A stretch of DNA of 64,000 nt from positions 96,549 through 160,548 of the forward strand of contig NZ_PCDP01000028.1 of NCBI RefSeq assembly GCF_003240585.1. Reading direction: 5' to 3'. The stretch's first letter is position 1; each line of letters opens with the position of its first letter. This DNA is from Arminella tubonensis. Lineage in GTDB: Bacteria; Pseudomonadota; Alphaproteobacteria; Rhizobiales; Rhizobiaceae. Below the pieces are notes generated by a model. That model was not told the DNA's origin, did not search any database, and saw only the letters and a program-made list of their open reading frames with translations. Below, one piece after another: positions 36,954-45,788 of this stretch. The position numbers were made by a program, and so were the translations under genes.

Positions 36954-38006
36954 TCAATATCCTGCGGCGTCGACGACCGCTTGGGCGAAGGCCTGCGGGG
37001 CTTCCTGCGCCAGGTTGTGGCCGATGCCGCCACTGATCGTGCGGTGCTCGTATTTGCCGGAGAATTTGCCGCGATAGGAGGCGGGTTCGGGATGCGGCGC
37101 GCCATTGGCGTCGCCTTCGAGTGTGATCGTCGGCACGGTGATGACGGGACCTGCGGCCAGCCGCTTTTCCAGGGCGTCGTATTGCGGCTCGCCCTCGGCC
37201 AGACCCTGCCGCCAGCGGTAGTTATGGATGACGACCGCGACATGATCCGGATTGTCGAGCGAAGCCGCACTGCGATCGAAGGTGGCGGTATCGAAGTGCC
37301 ATTGCGGCGAGGCATTCTCCCAGATCAGTTTTGCAAAATCGCGGCGGTAGGCGTCGTAGCCTTGGCGACCGCGTTCGGTGGCGAAATAGAACTGGTACCA
37401 CCAGCTGTACTCGGCCTTCGGTGGCAAGGGCTTCTTTCCGGCCTCGACGCTGCCGATCAGATAGCCGCTGACCGAGACCAGCGCTTTGCAGCGCTCCGGC
37501 CACAGGGCCGCGATGATGCAGGCAGTCCGCGCCCCCCAGTCATAACCGGCCAGGATCGCCGTCGGGATCTTCAGCGCATCCATCAGGGCGATGATATCGC
37601 TGGCGACGGCCGACTGCTGGCCGCTGCGGACCGTCTCGCCCGACAGGAACAGCGTCGTGCCATAGCCGCGCAGATGCGGAATGATGACGCGATATCCCGC
37701 CGATGTCAAAAGCGGCGCGACGTCGAGAAAGCTATGGATGTCGTAGGGCCAGCCATGCAGCAAGATGACCACGGGACCGTCGGGCGGACCGGCCTCGGCA
37801 TATCCGATGTTGAGCACACCCGCATCGACCTGCTTCAGGGGTGCGAAGGACGTGTTGGTGCCGGGCTTGATTGGAGGCACCCTTGTCGCCTTGCCATCTG
37901 CGGACTGCCCTTGCGCAGAACCGGCCGCGCCCAACTGGGCAGCAGCAATGGTGAGGGCAGCGGCCCCGAAAAAGCGGCGGCGATGATGATTGATTTCTTC
38001 GGACAC
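36954..38006 (-). CDS. Tat-exported alpha/beta hydrolase (epoxide hydrolase-like)
   Basis: A 350-residue hydrolase with a twin-arginine signal peptide: the GTG start at 38006 (GGAGAG 6 bases upstream) gives MSEEINHHRRRFFGAAALTI, then a hydrophobic stretch ending near GSAQG. The catalytic domain has the oxyanion motif VVILLHGWPYDIHSF and an aspartate nucleophile in ILAGYDWGARTACI, as in epoxide hydrolases and dehalogenases. The catalytic histidine is in GGIGHNLAQEAP. It is the first gene of an operon with a TatA gene and a two-component system, and has copy C of the shared promoter motif. The substrate is unknown; a reactive periplasmic compound is likely. Confidence 0.87.
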   Translation of the reverse strand: MSEEINHHRRRFFGAAALTIAAAQLGAAGSAQGQSADGKATRVPPIKPGTNTSFAPLKQVDAGVLNIGYAEAGPPDGPVVILLHGWPYDIHSFLDVAPLLTSAGYRVIIPHLRGYGTTLFLSGETVRSGQQSAVASDIIALMDALKIPTAILAGYDWGARTACIIAALWPERCKALVSVSGYLIGSVEAGKKPLPPKAEYSWWYQFYFATERGRQGYDAYRRDFAKLIWENASPQWHFDTATFDRSAASLDNPDHVAVVIHNYRWRQGLAEGEPQYDALEKRLAAGPVITVPTITLEGDANGAPHPEPASYRGKFSGKYEHRTISGGIGHNLAQEAPQAFAQAVVDAAGY

Positions 38007-38043
38007 TGATCTCTCTCCAACTGAACCCATCCGCGAAGAGACA

Positions 38044-38089
38044 GTCCCCATGTGTACGGGATGTGTTCCGATCGACTGGAATTGAAAGC
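38044..38089 (-). promoter_or_regulatory. Shared promoter motif upstream of the Tat hydrolase (copy C)
   Basis: This shorter and more diverged copy keeps the core as an exact direct repeat: ATGTGT at 38050-38055 and 38061-38066, 11 bases apart. Next to it is TCCGATCG, which matches copy B. It lies 38 bases before the GTG start. A conserved motif across three promoters flanking one OmpR-type regulator supports a small local regulon. Confidence 0.6.
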
Positions 38090-38211
38090 TACTGTAGCTT
38101 TCTGGCATCGGGATACATTGCGGTACAATTGGAGGACACTAGATTACCGCCGCCGTTTCGCAAGATGATACCGGCGCGGCAAGGCTGCGATTTCAGATTG
38201 CCGGCTGATCC

Positions 38212-38565
38212 TTATGAGCCGAGCATCGCTTGACTGCTTATTCCGAGGATATCATTCGCAAGCGCAATTGCTATCCCGACGGCTACAATCAGAAACCCCA
38301 CCAGGAAGACACGACATGCCCGGTCGTACTTGGCAGCCAGAAGCGAATCCCGGGAAAGCAGGTCGGCGAAGACTTTCACCTGTATCGCAATTCCAAGCAT
38401 CATCAATGTCATCGGCAGGATATCGATGCGTCCCCAGTCGTTCGGATTGGAAACCCAGCGATTGACGAAGCTGAGGCAGAAACCGAGGATGATCCCGACG
38501 GCCGTCAGCGATCCATTGCGAAAGGTAGAGTCGATCTTTTCTTGCTCGTTCGGTTCCAGCGCCAT
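38212..38565 (-). CDS. Small membrane protein of unknown function
   Basis: A 117-residue protein with a polar N-terminus (MALEPNEQEKIDSTFRNG) and three hydrophobic segments (about residues 20-36, 48-68 and 86-108). No family is recognised. The start is chosen for the compact frame; AGGCAG is a weak ribosome site. It lies downstream of the EamA gene on the same strand, 86 bases apart. Confidence 0.6.
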   Translation of the reverse strand: MALEPNEQEKIDSTFRNGSLTAVGIILGFCLSFVNRWVSNPNDWGRIDILPMTLMMLGIAIQVKVFADLLSRDSLLAAKYDRACRVFLVGFLIVAVGIAIALANDILGISSQAMLGS

Positions 38566-38651
38566 CTGCCTGATTGATCCCGCTGCTTTGCAACCACGTA
38601 ACCAGAAAGTGGCGTGCAAGACAACAGCGCTCCCGTCCGCAGATACGGACG

Positions 38652-39557
38652 CTACCTCTTTCTCATGACATTGACGACCAATACGCCGACAATCGCCATG
38701 ACCCCGCCGATCGCTCCGATCGCCGTTGGCATCTCTCCCAGCCAGGCGAAACCGATCAGCGTCGCTGTCGGCGGAACGCCATAAAGGAAATTTGCCGCGC
38801 GACCGGCAGTTAGGCGCTTGAGCGCGATGGCCCAGGTCATATAGCCGATCGCTGTCGGGAAGATGACGAGATAAGCGACACCCCAGTTCACTTCGGCCGG
38901 TGCGGCAGCAAGAGCATGGATCGTCGAGGGCACGGCCGGAAGCAGCGGGATACAGCCTATCATCAGGATCCAGGCCGTCACCGCCAGCGCCGGCAATCTA
39001 CCAAGAAGCGGTTTTTGCAGGACGCTGGCGATTGCGGAGCACATAGCTGCCCCGAGGATCAGGATTGCGTTGACGTCCAGCGTGAAGCCGTCGTTTGTCG
39101 AAGCTGCGATCAATGCGACGCCGGCAAAGGAAATGGCAGTGCCGACCCAGCCCCAGCGGCCGAAACGCTCTCCAAGCGCGAATGTGGCAATCAACGCGGT
39201 AAAGACCGGCATGGTGTTGATGATAAAGCTTGCCGGCCCCGCCGGCACGGTCTGTTCGCCGGTATTCAGAAGAACGGAATAGGCCGCGATGAAGAGGACT
39301 GCAGCGACGGAAAGACGGATTAAATCGCGCTTAGGCGGCATGGTCCGCATCGCGACGAGATAGACCAGGGCGATGACACCTGCCGCCACGTAGCGCGCAG
39401 TCGCCAGTTCAACCGGCGTCAGGGGCCCAAGGCAGATGCGGATCACCACGAAGGAAGACGCCCAGAAAACGATCGTGACCAGGATGGCCGCGAAGGCCAC
39501 AAGATCAAAACTTGCTTTATGTTTTGCAATTGTCAGTTCACTTGCGCCCGTGCTCAT
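38652..39557 (-). CDS. EamA/DMT family transporter
   Basis: A 301-residue ten-helix transporter of the drug/metabolite superfamily with two EamA repeats. The first has VFWASSFVVIRICLGPLTPVELATARYVAAG and the terminal SFIINTMPVFTALIATFALGERFGRWGWVGTAISFAGV. The second ends NFLYGVPPTATLIGFAWLGEMPTAIGAIGGVMAIVGV. Cargo cannot be told; such proteins export amino acids or metabolites. It is divergent from the LysR gene at 39643, which likely regulates it. Confidence 0.9.
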   Translation of the reverse strand: MSTGASELTIAKHKASFDLVAFAAILVTIVFWASSFVVIRICLGPLTPVELATARYVAAGVIALVYLVAMRTMPPKRDLIRLSVAAVLFIAAYSVLLNTGEQTVPAGPASFIINTMPVFTALIATFALGERFGRWGWVGTAISFAGVALIAASTNDGFTLDVNAILILGAAMCSAIASVLQKPLLGRLPALAVTAWILMIGCIPLLPAVPSTIHALAAAPAEVNWGVAYLVIFPTAIGYMTWAIALKRLTAGRAANFLYGVPPTATLIGFAWLGEMPTAIGAIGGVMAIVGVLVVNVMRKR

Positions 39558-39642
39558 CCCCGTCTCCCACCCGTTTCATCCAGATCGAATAGGCTTTCAG
39601 ACTAGGCTTGAAAAGCACCTCAATCGATGATCATATGTGCCT

Positions 39643-40572
39643 ATGGTTCACAGCTCTACCACCCTCCCGCCGCTCGATACGCTTGAAGCGTTTGCGCGCG
39701 CTGCTCGGCTTGGGTCATTTTCCGCGGCAGCGGAAGAGAGCGGAATTACCCACGGCGCGGTATCAAGACAGGTCTCCCGCCTGGAGCGCTGGATGGGCGT
39801 CCGCCTGTTCGAGCGAGAAGCGCGCGGCGTCAGCCTGACGCCCGAGGGTATGCGCTTTTTTGCGCGTGCCGAAGAAGCGCTGGCGCTTCTGGGTAATAGC
39901 GGCGAGCGTTGGTCCCCGCGTCGCAGCAAGTCGGTGGTGCGGCTCTCTGTCACCCCATCCGTCGCCTCGCTCTGGCTTTTTCAGCGTCTCCCTAAGCTCG
40001 AGGGCCTCGACGTCCATCTCGAGCTGGTGCTGGAACACCGCCTGGCAGATTTCGGGGAAGGAACGGACCTCGCCATTCGTTGCGGCAAGGGACCCTGGGC
40101 CGGCGTGCGTGGCTTGCAGCTCTGGCGTGAGAAGTCGTTTCCGATCGCATCACCTGCATTGGCGATCCGGCTTGGGCAGCGCTCGGACGCCCAATCGCTG
40201 CTGGAGCTGCCGATCCTGCACGATTCGAATATCGAAGGCTGGCGCCGCTGGCTCTCCCCGGAAGGGCTCGACTATGTGCCCCGCGGTCAGGATCGGCGTT
40301 TCGAAGACTACAATATTGTGATCGACGCCTGCGTGCAGGGCCTCGGCATCGCCCTGGCGCGACCGCCATTGTCCGATGCCGCTCTGGAAGCCGGGCGACT
40401 GGTGGCGGTTTCCGACCGAACGGTCGACTACCACGTGGCCTTCCACCTGATCCGTCCCGACGAGGCGCTGCGGGCGCCCGCCAGCGAATTCGCCAGGCGT
40501 TTCCTCGCTGAGGCCGGTCACGACGAGGCGGCTATCGCCGCCTTCGTTGCGCCGGGCCGTGGTAAGGGATGA
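39643..40572 (+). CDS. LysR family regulator (GcvA-like)
   Basis: A 309-residue LysR activator. The winged helix-turn-helix (about residues 8-68) reads PPLDTLEAFARAARLGSFSAAAEESGITHGAVSRQVSRLERWMGVRLFEREARGVSLT, the GcvA-like subclass. The effector-binding domain has TDLAIRCGKGPWAG and a helix with QGLGIALARPPL. The ATG at 39643 is preferred over a GTG at 39637. It is divergent from the EamA exporter, its probable target. Confidence 0.9.
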   Translation: MVHSSTTLPPLDTLEAFARAARLGSFSAAAEESGITHGAVSRQVSRLERWMGVRLFEREARGVSLTPEGMRFFARAEEALALLGNSGERWSPRRSKSVVRLSVTPSVASLWLFQRLPKLEGLDVHLELVLEHRLADFGEGTDLAIRCGKGPWAGVRGLQLWREKSFPIASPALAIRLGQRSDAQSLLELPILHDSNIEGWRRWLSPEGLDYVPRGQDRRFEDYNIVIDACVQGLGIALARPPLSDAALEAGRLVAVSDRTVDYHVAFHLIRPDEALRAPASEFARRFLAEAGHDEAAIAAFVAPGRGKG

Positions 40573-40580
40573 GATGACGG

Positions 40581-41540
40581 CTACGCAGCCTGCGAGATGC
40601 CCATCTGGCACCCGGAGGCCTTCAGGGCCGCCGCGGCCACCTCCACGAAGAGCCTGCGAAACCAAAGGGCTCGACCATCCGCCTGGTCGACTCTGCGATA
40701 GAGCATCGTAATCGGGTCAGCAGGCAGCTCAATCGGCGGCGCAGCAATCACCAACCCATGCAATTGCGCCATGCAACAGGCAATCGATTCCGGGATGGTT
40801 GCAATCGCCGGCATCGCTCGCAGGGCCATCGGCAAAGCCGAAAAACGCGGCACGGAGGCGACCACCCGACGGCTATGCCCCGCTCTTGCCAACGCTTCAT
40901 CAACGCTGCTCGAGCTGTTGCCTTCGAACGATACGGTGACATGCGGAGCGTTGATGAAATCCTCAAGACGTAAAGGCGCCTGCAGCTTTAGCTGATCCGG
41001 ATGGAAGAGGCAGACCGAGATCTGATCGAACAGCGGCATGCGGATATGCCAGGATGCCGGCTCCTCATGGACAGACACGCTGAAATCATACACCCCGTCG
41101 TCCAGCATACGTGAGGCCCCGCGCTTGTCGGATGCAATGCCGACCAGTCGTGCTCGAGGAGCTTGCACGGATAGCCGTGCTGCAAGCGGACCAAAGAATG
41201 CCGATTCCAGATTGTCGCACATGCCGATGCGAAACTCGCCTTCCCAACTCGCGGGGTCAAAGGCGGCCGGCCTGCGGATGGCTCGTTCGATGCCCGAAAG
41301 GGCGTCCTCTATCGCCGGTGCGATCGCAAGGGCTCGCGCGGTCGGCTGCAAACCGCGCCCTACCCTCACGAATAATTCGTCATCCAGTGTCTCGCGCAGC
41401 CGTTTTAACGCGGCGGACAGACCCGGCTGACCAAGCAACAGGCGCTCGGCCGCTCGGCTGACATTTCGCTCCTGCATCAACACGGAAAATGCGAGCAGCA
41501 GATTGAGATCGATCTTTCGTAGCGTGGCATCATTCATCAT
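40581..41540 (-). CDS. LysR family regulator (NodD/LinR-like)
   Basis: A 319-residue LysR protein. The DNA-binding start MMNDATLRKIDLNLLLAFSVLMQERNVSRAAERL-type sequence and LLGQPGLSAALKRLRETLDDELFVRVGRGLQPT place it in the NodD-like subclass. The effector domain includes FRIGMCDNLESAFFGPLAARL. It is divergent from the MFS gene at 41657. An interrupted CTAT-N9-ATAG element lies at 41565-41581 in the gap, a possible LysR-type box. Regulation of the transporter is inferred. Confidence 0.88.
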   Translation of the reverse strand: MMNDATLRKIDLNLLLAFSVLMQERNVSRAAERLLLGQPGLSAALKRLRETLDDELFVRVGRGLQPTARALAIAPAIEDALSGIERAIRRPAAFDPASWEGEFRIGMCDNLESAFFGPLAARLSVQAPRARLVGIASDKRGASRMLDDGVYDFSVSVHEEPASWHIRMPLFDQISVCLFHPDQLKLQAPLRLEDFINAPHVTVSFEGNSSSSVDEALARAGHSRRVVASVPRFSALPMALRAMPAIATIPESIACCMAQLHGLVIAAPPIELPADPITMLYRRVDQADGRALWFRRLFVEVAAAALKASGCQMGISQAA

Positions 41541-41656
41541 CGCCAGCAATACCTGACATAGCTACTATCAATTTGCAATAGGCCTGGAAGATGTACATTT
41601 TCTCGTTCCTCTGCCGCCGCGCACTCCCCGAGACGGCGCATCACAAAGGAACTGTT

Positions 41657-43063
41657 ATGACCACTTCCAAAACTCAAGGCGGTGCCGGTGCCAGTTTGGC
41701 GCTGCTGCTTCTTTGCGCCGCCAACTTTCTGGATGCCATGGATGTCTCGACGATCGGCGTCGCCCTGCCTGCCATCCAGGCCGAACTCGGTATGAAGGCG
41801 ACATCGCTGCAGTGGGCGGTCAGCGCCTATGTGCTTGGCTATGGCGGATTTCTTCTACTCGGCGGCCGCGTGGCCGACGTGTTCGGCCATCGTCGGGTCT
41901 TTCTCTGGTCTCTTGCTGTCTTCGCCGCCGCCAGCATCGCAGGCGCCTTTGTCAACAGTGGCGAAACCCTCGTCGCCGCCCGTCTTGTGAAGGGCATCGC
42001 CGCAGCCTTCACAGCGCCAGCGGCACTGGCGCTATTGCTTGAAGTATTCGGCGAGGGCAACCGACGGGCAAAGGCGCTCGGCGTTTTTGCCTCGACCGGT
42101 GCCACCGGCTTCGTGCTTGGAATGGTGCTCGGCGGCGCGGCCACCGTTTTCAGCTGGCGGGCAACCTTGGTCATGGGAGCGCCCGTCGCCATCATCGCGC
42201 TCGCACTTGCCCCATTTGTGCTGCCTGCCGACAGGCGCCGGACGACGCCACGACCACACTTCGATTGGGCGGGCGCCCTGACGATCACCCCCGGCCTCCT
42301 GCTCTTTGTATTCGGCATCACCAATGCCGCCGCTGAGGGCTTTGCCGCGTTCCCCACCTGGGGTTCGCTCGTCGCATCCCTGGCTCTGATCATCCTCTTC
42401 ATCTTGGTCGAGGCACGTCACGAAGACCCGATGGTGCCGCTTTCGATCTTCCGCAGGGCGAAGCTTCGCCATGCCAACACGATTGCCGCCCTGTTCCAGG
42501 GTGTCTATGTCGGCTTCCAGTTCATTGCCACGCTGTATTACCAGAACGTCCTTGGATGGTCGGCCTTCGTCACCGGCTTCTGCTTTGCATTCGGAGGCGT
42601 CTGCGTGATGTTTCTCGCACCCCGTTTTGCGTCGATCGCGCAAAGTCGCGGCACGACCGGCTTGATGGCCTTTGGTGTGGCGTTGCAGGCAGCCAGCTAT
42701 ATTTTCTGGGTCTTCGCGCTTGGGCACATCGACCCGATCCTGCTCGTCGCGCTCTCCCAGATTCCTCTTGGCATCGGTTATGCCATGACTTACCCGTCCG
42801 TGCAGGTGGCGGCACTCTCCGATGTCGACAGTGACAAATCCGGGCTGGCTTCGGGGCTTCTGTTCGCCGCCTTCCAGATCGGCGGCGGCGTCGTCCTTGC
42901 AGCCGCATCGGCAATCTTTGCTGCCGCACCCAGTTTTGGCTGGGACCCCTATTTCGCGGGAATCTGCTTCATCGCAATACTCGCGGCATTGGTCACATTG
43001 CTGGCCGCGTTGGGACCAAGCACAACGGCATCGCAATCGGTTGCCTATCAGGCAGGAGAATAG
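41657..43063 (+). CDS. MFS transporter, DHA2 family
   Basis: A 468-residue major facilitator protein with about 14 predicted helices. The ATG at 41657 has AAAGGAA upstream. Family landmarks are FLDAMDVSTIGVALPAIQAELGM (helix 1 motif), GGRVADVFGHRRVFLWSL (loop 2-3 motif A) and GATGFVLGMVLGGAATVFSWRATLVMGAP (motif C). It probably exports a drug or metabolite. The LysR gene upstream on the other strand is the likely regulator. A bidirectional hairpin follows the stop. Confidence 0.9.
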   Translation: MTTSKTQGGAGASLALLLLCAANFLDAMDVSTIGVALPAIQAELGMKATSLQWAVSAYVLGYGGFLLLGGRVADVFGHRRVFLWSLAVFAAASIAGAFVNSGETLVAARLVKGIAAAFTAPAALALLLEVFGEGNRRAKALGVFASTGATGFVLGMVLGGAATVFSWRATLVMGAPVAIIALALAPFVLPADRRRTTPRPHFDWAGALTITPGLLLFVFGITNAAAEGFAAFPTWGSLVASLALIILFILVEARHEDPMVPLSIFRRAKLRHANTIAALFQGVYVGFQFIATLYYQNVLGWSAFVTGFCFAFGGVCVMFLAPRFASIAQSRGTTGLMAFGVALQAASYIFWVFALGHIDPILLVALSQIPLGIGYAMTYPSVQVAALSDVDSDKSGLASGLLFAAFQIGGGVVLAAASAIFAAAPSFGWDPYFAGICFIAILAALVTLLAALGPSTTASQSVAYQAGE

Positions 43064-43072
43064 GCACCGGGC

Positions 43073-43102
43073 CTACCGCGCCCTTCCTAACGGGTGCGGT
43101 AG
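43073..43102. terminator. Bidirectional hairpin between convergent genes
   Basis: CTACCGCGCCC (43073-43083) and GGGTGCGGTAG (43092-43102) form an 11-bp stem with one G-U-type pair and an 8-nt loop. It lies between the stops of the convergent MFS and SHOCT genes. T-runs are poor, so it may work as a transcript end-protector. Confidence 0.5.
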
Positions 43103-43114
43103 ACCGCTCGTGTT

Positions 43115-43942
43115 TCAAAGCCGATCGAGCAGTTCCTTCTTCTTTGCCTCGAATTCCAGGTCCGTCAGGATGCCCTTGGAATGAAGGCCGGCCAGTCTCT
43201 CTATCTTGCCAAAGATGTCATCCTCAGCCGGCACACCCTGTTCGGGCGACACGGTGGAGACTGACGCATGCGAGGTCGACGGAGCGAATTCCGGTGCGAC
43301 CTGCGGCTGCGTTGAAGCGACCGCCTGAATGGTCTCGGGTTCGCTTTCAGCCGGCGATACCACCGCGAGATCGGCAAGGCGAACGAGACCATATTGCGAG
43401 GTAAAGGTCAGCGACTGATCGCCGCTCTGTTGCTGCGAAAAACCGCTAATTTGATGGTCCCTGGTGTCGTAGACGGTGACCCCCTCACCCAGCCGGATTG
43501 CCAGCCTGTGGCTTGCCGGAAAGAAGGCGTAGCGAAGGTCGTTCTGCGCGCCGGTTGAAGCAGCGTAACCCAATTCCTCAGGCCACCAGTTTCCGGAAGA
43601 AAACACATTCGGAACGAAGAGACTGGCTGTGTTGCCCTGGTATTGAGACTGGCGCGATGTCGTTGGCGCCTGCAATTCGGTATTGCGCGCAAGGGCTGCC
43701 AATTCCGCACAGATATCCGAAATCTTGGCCTTGAGCCCGTTGTTGAACATGTCGCCGACCATGATCATCCCGCCTTGCGACCATTGTCCCATCCCACCGA
43801 GCTCGCGGTGATTGAATTGCGCTTGCGTGGTCTGGCCGGCAATGATCGCCATCAGGAGATGCTCGACCGCGCCCTGGCTCACACCATGGCGTTGCGCGAT
43901 GACCTTGAGCGCGCGATTTCCTTCTTCGCTGAGTATGTTCAT
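43115..43942 (-). CDS. SHOCT domain-containing protein
   Basis: A 275-residue soluble protein. The N-terminal region (about 1-85: NILSEEGNRALKVIAQRHGVSQGAVEHLLMAII) resembles a helical DNA-binding or oligomerisation module. A middle beta-rich part (about 105-200) has LRYAFFPASHRLAIRLGEG. A proline/serine-rich linker leads to the C-terminal SHOCT motif (DIFGKIERLAGLHSKGILTDLEFEAKKKELLDRL), a short helical domain found at the ends of many bacterial proteins. Function unknown. It is divergent from the pentapeptide-repeat gene. Confidence 0.8.
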   Translation of the reverse strand: MNILSEEGNRALKVIAQRHGVSQGAVEHLLMAIIAGQTTQAQFNHRELGGMGQWSQGGMIMVGDMFNNGLKAKISDICAELAALARNTELQAPTTSRQSQYQGNTASLFVPNVFSSGNWWPEELGYAASTGAQNDLRYAFFPASHRLAIRLGEGVTVYDTRDHQISGFSQQQSGDQSLTFTSQYGLVRLADLAVVSPAESEPETIQAVASTQPQVAPEFAPSTSHASVSTVSPEQGVPAEDDIFGKIERLAGLHSKGILTDLEFEAKKKELLDRL

Positions 43943-44088
43943 TGTATTCGCTCTTTGACCGGGACAAACTGGGATCAATATTTAACACGTGGGATCGGAA
44001 CATTCGCCTCTGCCAACATCTTTTTATTGCTGTGCAGGCTGTATAGAAGATTGATGCAGTGGATGGCGCGCTGGGGGAGAGAAAGGGC

Positions 44089-44781
44089 ATGTCCTTGAAT
44101 AAGCCTATGGTATCAGTTGCTCTGTTGGCTTTGTCTACATTTGCGGGCCCGGTTCTTGCGGCAGATTGCGGCGATACGCCTTCGCCGGGCCTGGACTGGA
44201 GCGAATGCAGCAAGGGCAATCTCATGCTGAGCGGCAACAATTTTCAAGGCGCCAATCTGTCCGGCGCAGATTTATCCGTGACCGACCTCAGCAATACAAA
44301 CATGAACGGCGCCAACCTTGAAAAGGCCAATCTGGTGCGCGCCTGGTTTACCGGCGCCAAGGCCGAAAAGGCCAACTTCGCCAGGATAGAGGCCTACCGA
44401 AGCGGCTTTTCCAACGTTTCGGCCGATGGTGCCAACTTCGCCAGCGCGGAATTGCAGCGCGCCAACTTCAGCGGCGCCAAGCTGACCGGGGTCGACTTCG
44501 AGAAGGCCGAGCTCGGACGCGCCAATTTTCAAAAGGCTGTCTTGACCGGTACCCGCTTTACATTGGCAAACCTGTCACGCGCTGATCTGACCGGCGCAAT
44601 CTTCGAGGGTCCGATCACATTCGATCGCGCCTTCATGTACCTGACCAGGATACAGGGAATGGACCTCTCGGCGGCCGTCGGTCTGCAGCAATCCCAGATC
44701 GAACTCGCTTGTGGCGATGCGTCGACGAAGCTGCCGAGCGGATTGACGGCGCCGACTTCATGGCCGTGCGATGCCAATTGA
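44089..44781 (+). CDS. Exported pentapeptide-repeat protein
   Basis: A 230-residue protein. A Sec signal (MSLNKPMVSVALLALSTFAGPVLA) precedes two cysteines (DCGDTPSPGLDWSECSKGN). Tandem A(N/D)LXX-type pentapeptides (about residues 55-185: FQGANLSGADLSVTDLSNTNMNGANLEKANL and later ANFSGAKLTGVDF) predict a right-handed beta-helix. A C-terminal tail has two more cysteines (IELACGD and SWPCDAN). Cysteines flanking the helix could form disulfides in the periplasm. The function is unknown. Its last 24 bases overlap the convergent LysR gene. Confidence 0.85.
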   Translation: MSLNKPMVSVALLALSTFAGPVLAADCGDTPSPGLDWSECSKGNLMLSGNNFQGANLSGADLSVTDLSNTNMNGANLEKANLVRAWFTGAKAEKANFARIEAYRSGFSNVSADGANFASAELQRANFSGAKLTGVDFEKAELGRANFQKAVLTGTRFTLANLSRADLTGAIFEGPITFDRAFMYLTRIQGMDLSAAVGLQQSQIELACGDASTKLPSGLTAPTSWPCDAN

Positions 44782-45675
44782 ACCACTGCCCAAGCCGGTA
44801 TCGCGCAAACGCTCGACCGTGAAATCGACGAAGGCGCGGGTTTTGGCCGAGACATGCCGCCCTTCCGAATGCATGACGTGGATCGGCAAGGGCTCCTGCT
44901 CGTAAGGCTCCAGCACGACTTCCAGGCGCCCTTCGGCGACGGCTGGTGCGATCTGGTAGCTGAGCACCCTTGCCAGACCCCAGCCGCTGGCGGCGGCCGC
45001 AATCGACGCTTCGACAGTGTTGCAAAACAGGCGGGGATGAAGCGACACAGGCGACTTATCCGAACCGAAGCGCCAGTCGATGGGTGCCGAGGAGCCGGTA
45101 TTGACGACGATCGTGTGGTGCAAGAGATCCGCCGGCGTCTCCGGCACGCCGTGCTCTTTGAAATAGGCCGGCGCACCGCAGACGACGCGGCGCACCGAGC
45201 CGATCCGGGTGGCGACATAATCTGAATCCTGCAGCTGGCCAATGCGGATCGCCACGTCTATCCCCTCCTCCACCAAGCTCACGACCCGGTCAAACAACAG
45301 CACGCGGCCAGTCACCGCTGGATGTTCGCGAAGGAATTCTATCAGGATCGGCATGATGTAGATCTGGCCGAAGAGCACGGGCGCCGTGACGGTCAAAACG
45401 CCCGAGGGAGACGCGTGCGATCCGCCGGCCGAGGCCTCCGCTTCATCGATCGCGGTCAGGATCCGCCTGCAATCCTCTACATAGAGCCTGCCGGCAGCCG
45501 TGAGTTTGACCGAGCGCGTCGAGCGGATGAAAAGCCGCGCGCCAGTGACTTCCTCAAGATATGCAATCGCCCGGGTTACCGCCGGCGGGCTCATGTGGAG
45601 CTGACGCGCCGCGTTGGCAAAGCTGCCGACATCAGCGGCTTTCACCAGGATCTTCATAGATTGAAACCGGTCCAA
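44758..45675 (-). CDS. LysR family regulator
   Basis: A 305-residue LysR protein. The DNA-binding domain starts [49 protein letters not shown], the subclass often seen beside oxidoreductases and GSTs. The effector domain has [26 protein letters not shown] and [22 protein letters not shown]. It is divergent from the GST/FMN-reductase pair at 45789 and 46471, its probable targets. Its 3' end overlaps the pentapeptide gene tail by 24 bases on the opposite strand. Confidence 0.9.
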   Translation of the reverse strand: MDRFQSMKILVKAADVGSFANAARQLHMSPPAVTRAIAYLEEVTGARLFIRSTRSVKLTAAGRLYVEDCRRILTAIDEAEASAGGSHASPSGVLTVTAPVLFGQIYIMPILIEFLREHPAVTGRVLLFDRVVSLVEEGIDVAIRIGQLQDSDYVATRIGSVRRVVCGAPAYFKEHGVPETPADLLHHTIVVNTGSSAPIDWRFGSDKSPVSLHPRLFCNTVEASIAAAASGWGLARVLSYQIAPAVAEGRLEVVLEPYEQEPLPIHVMHSEGRHVSAKTRAFVDFTVERLRDTGLGSGSIGIARP

Positions 45676-45788
45676 ACGTCCCTCCAGCGATCTGTGTTCC
45701 GTCCCGCGAAATAGTTTCTTGCCCTTTATCGCACTTCTCCAATTTCAATGAAACAATCATGGTGCCGTGCTTCAAGCAGGAGACCAGC

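Noticed and set aside
38634..38651. Short hairpin GTCCG/CGGAC after the EamA gene as a terminator
   Set aside because: Only five paired bases and no T-run; too weak to call.
43615..44098. Plus-strand frame opposite the SHOCT gene
   Set aside because: It overlaps the SHOCT coding frame and lacks a ribosome site or family features.
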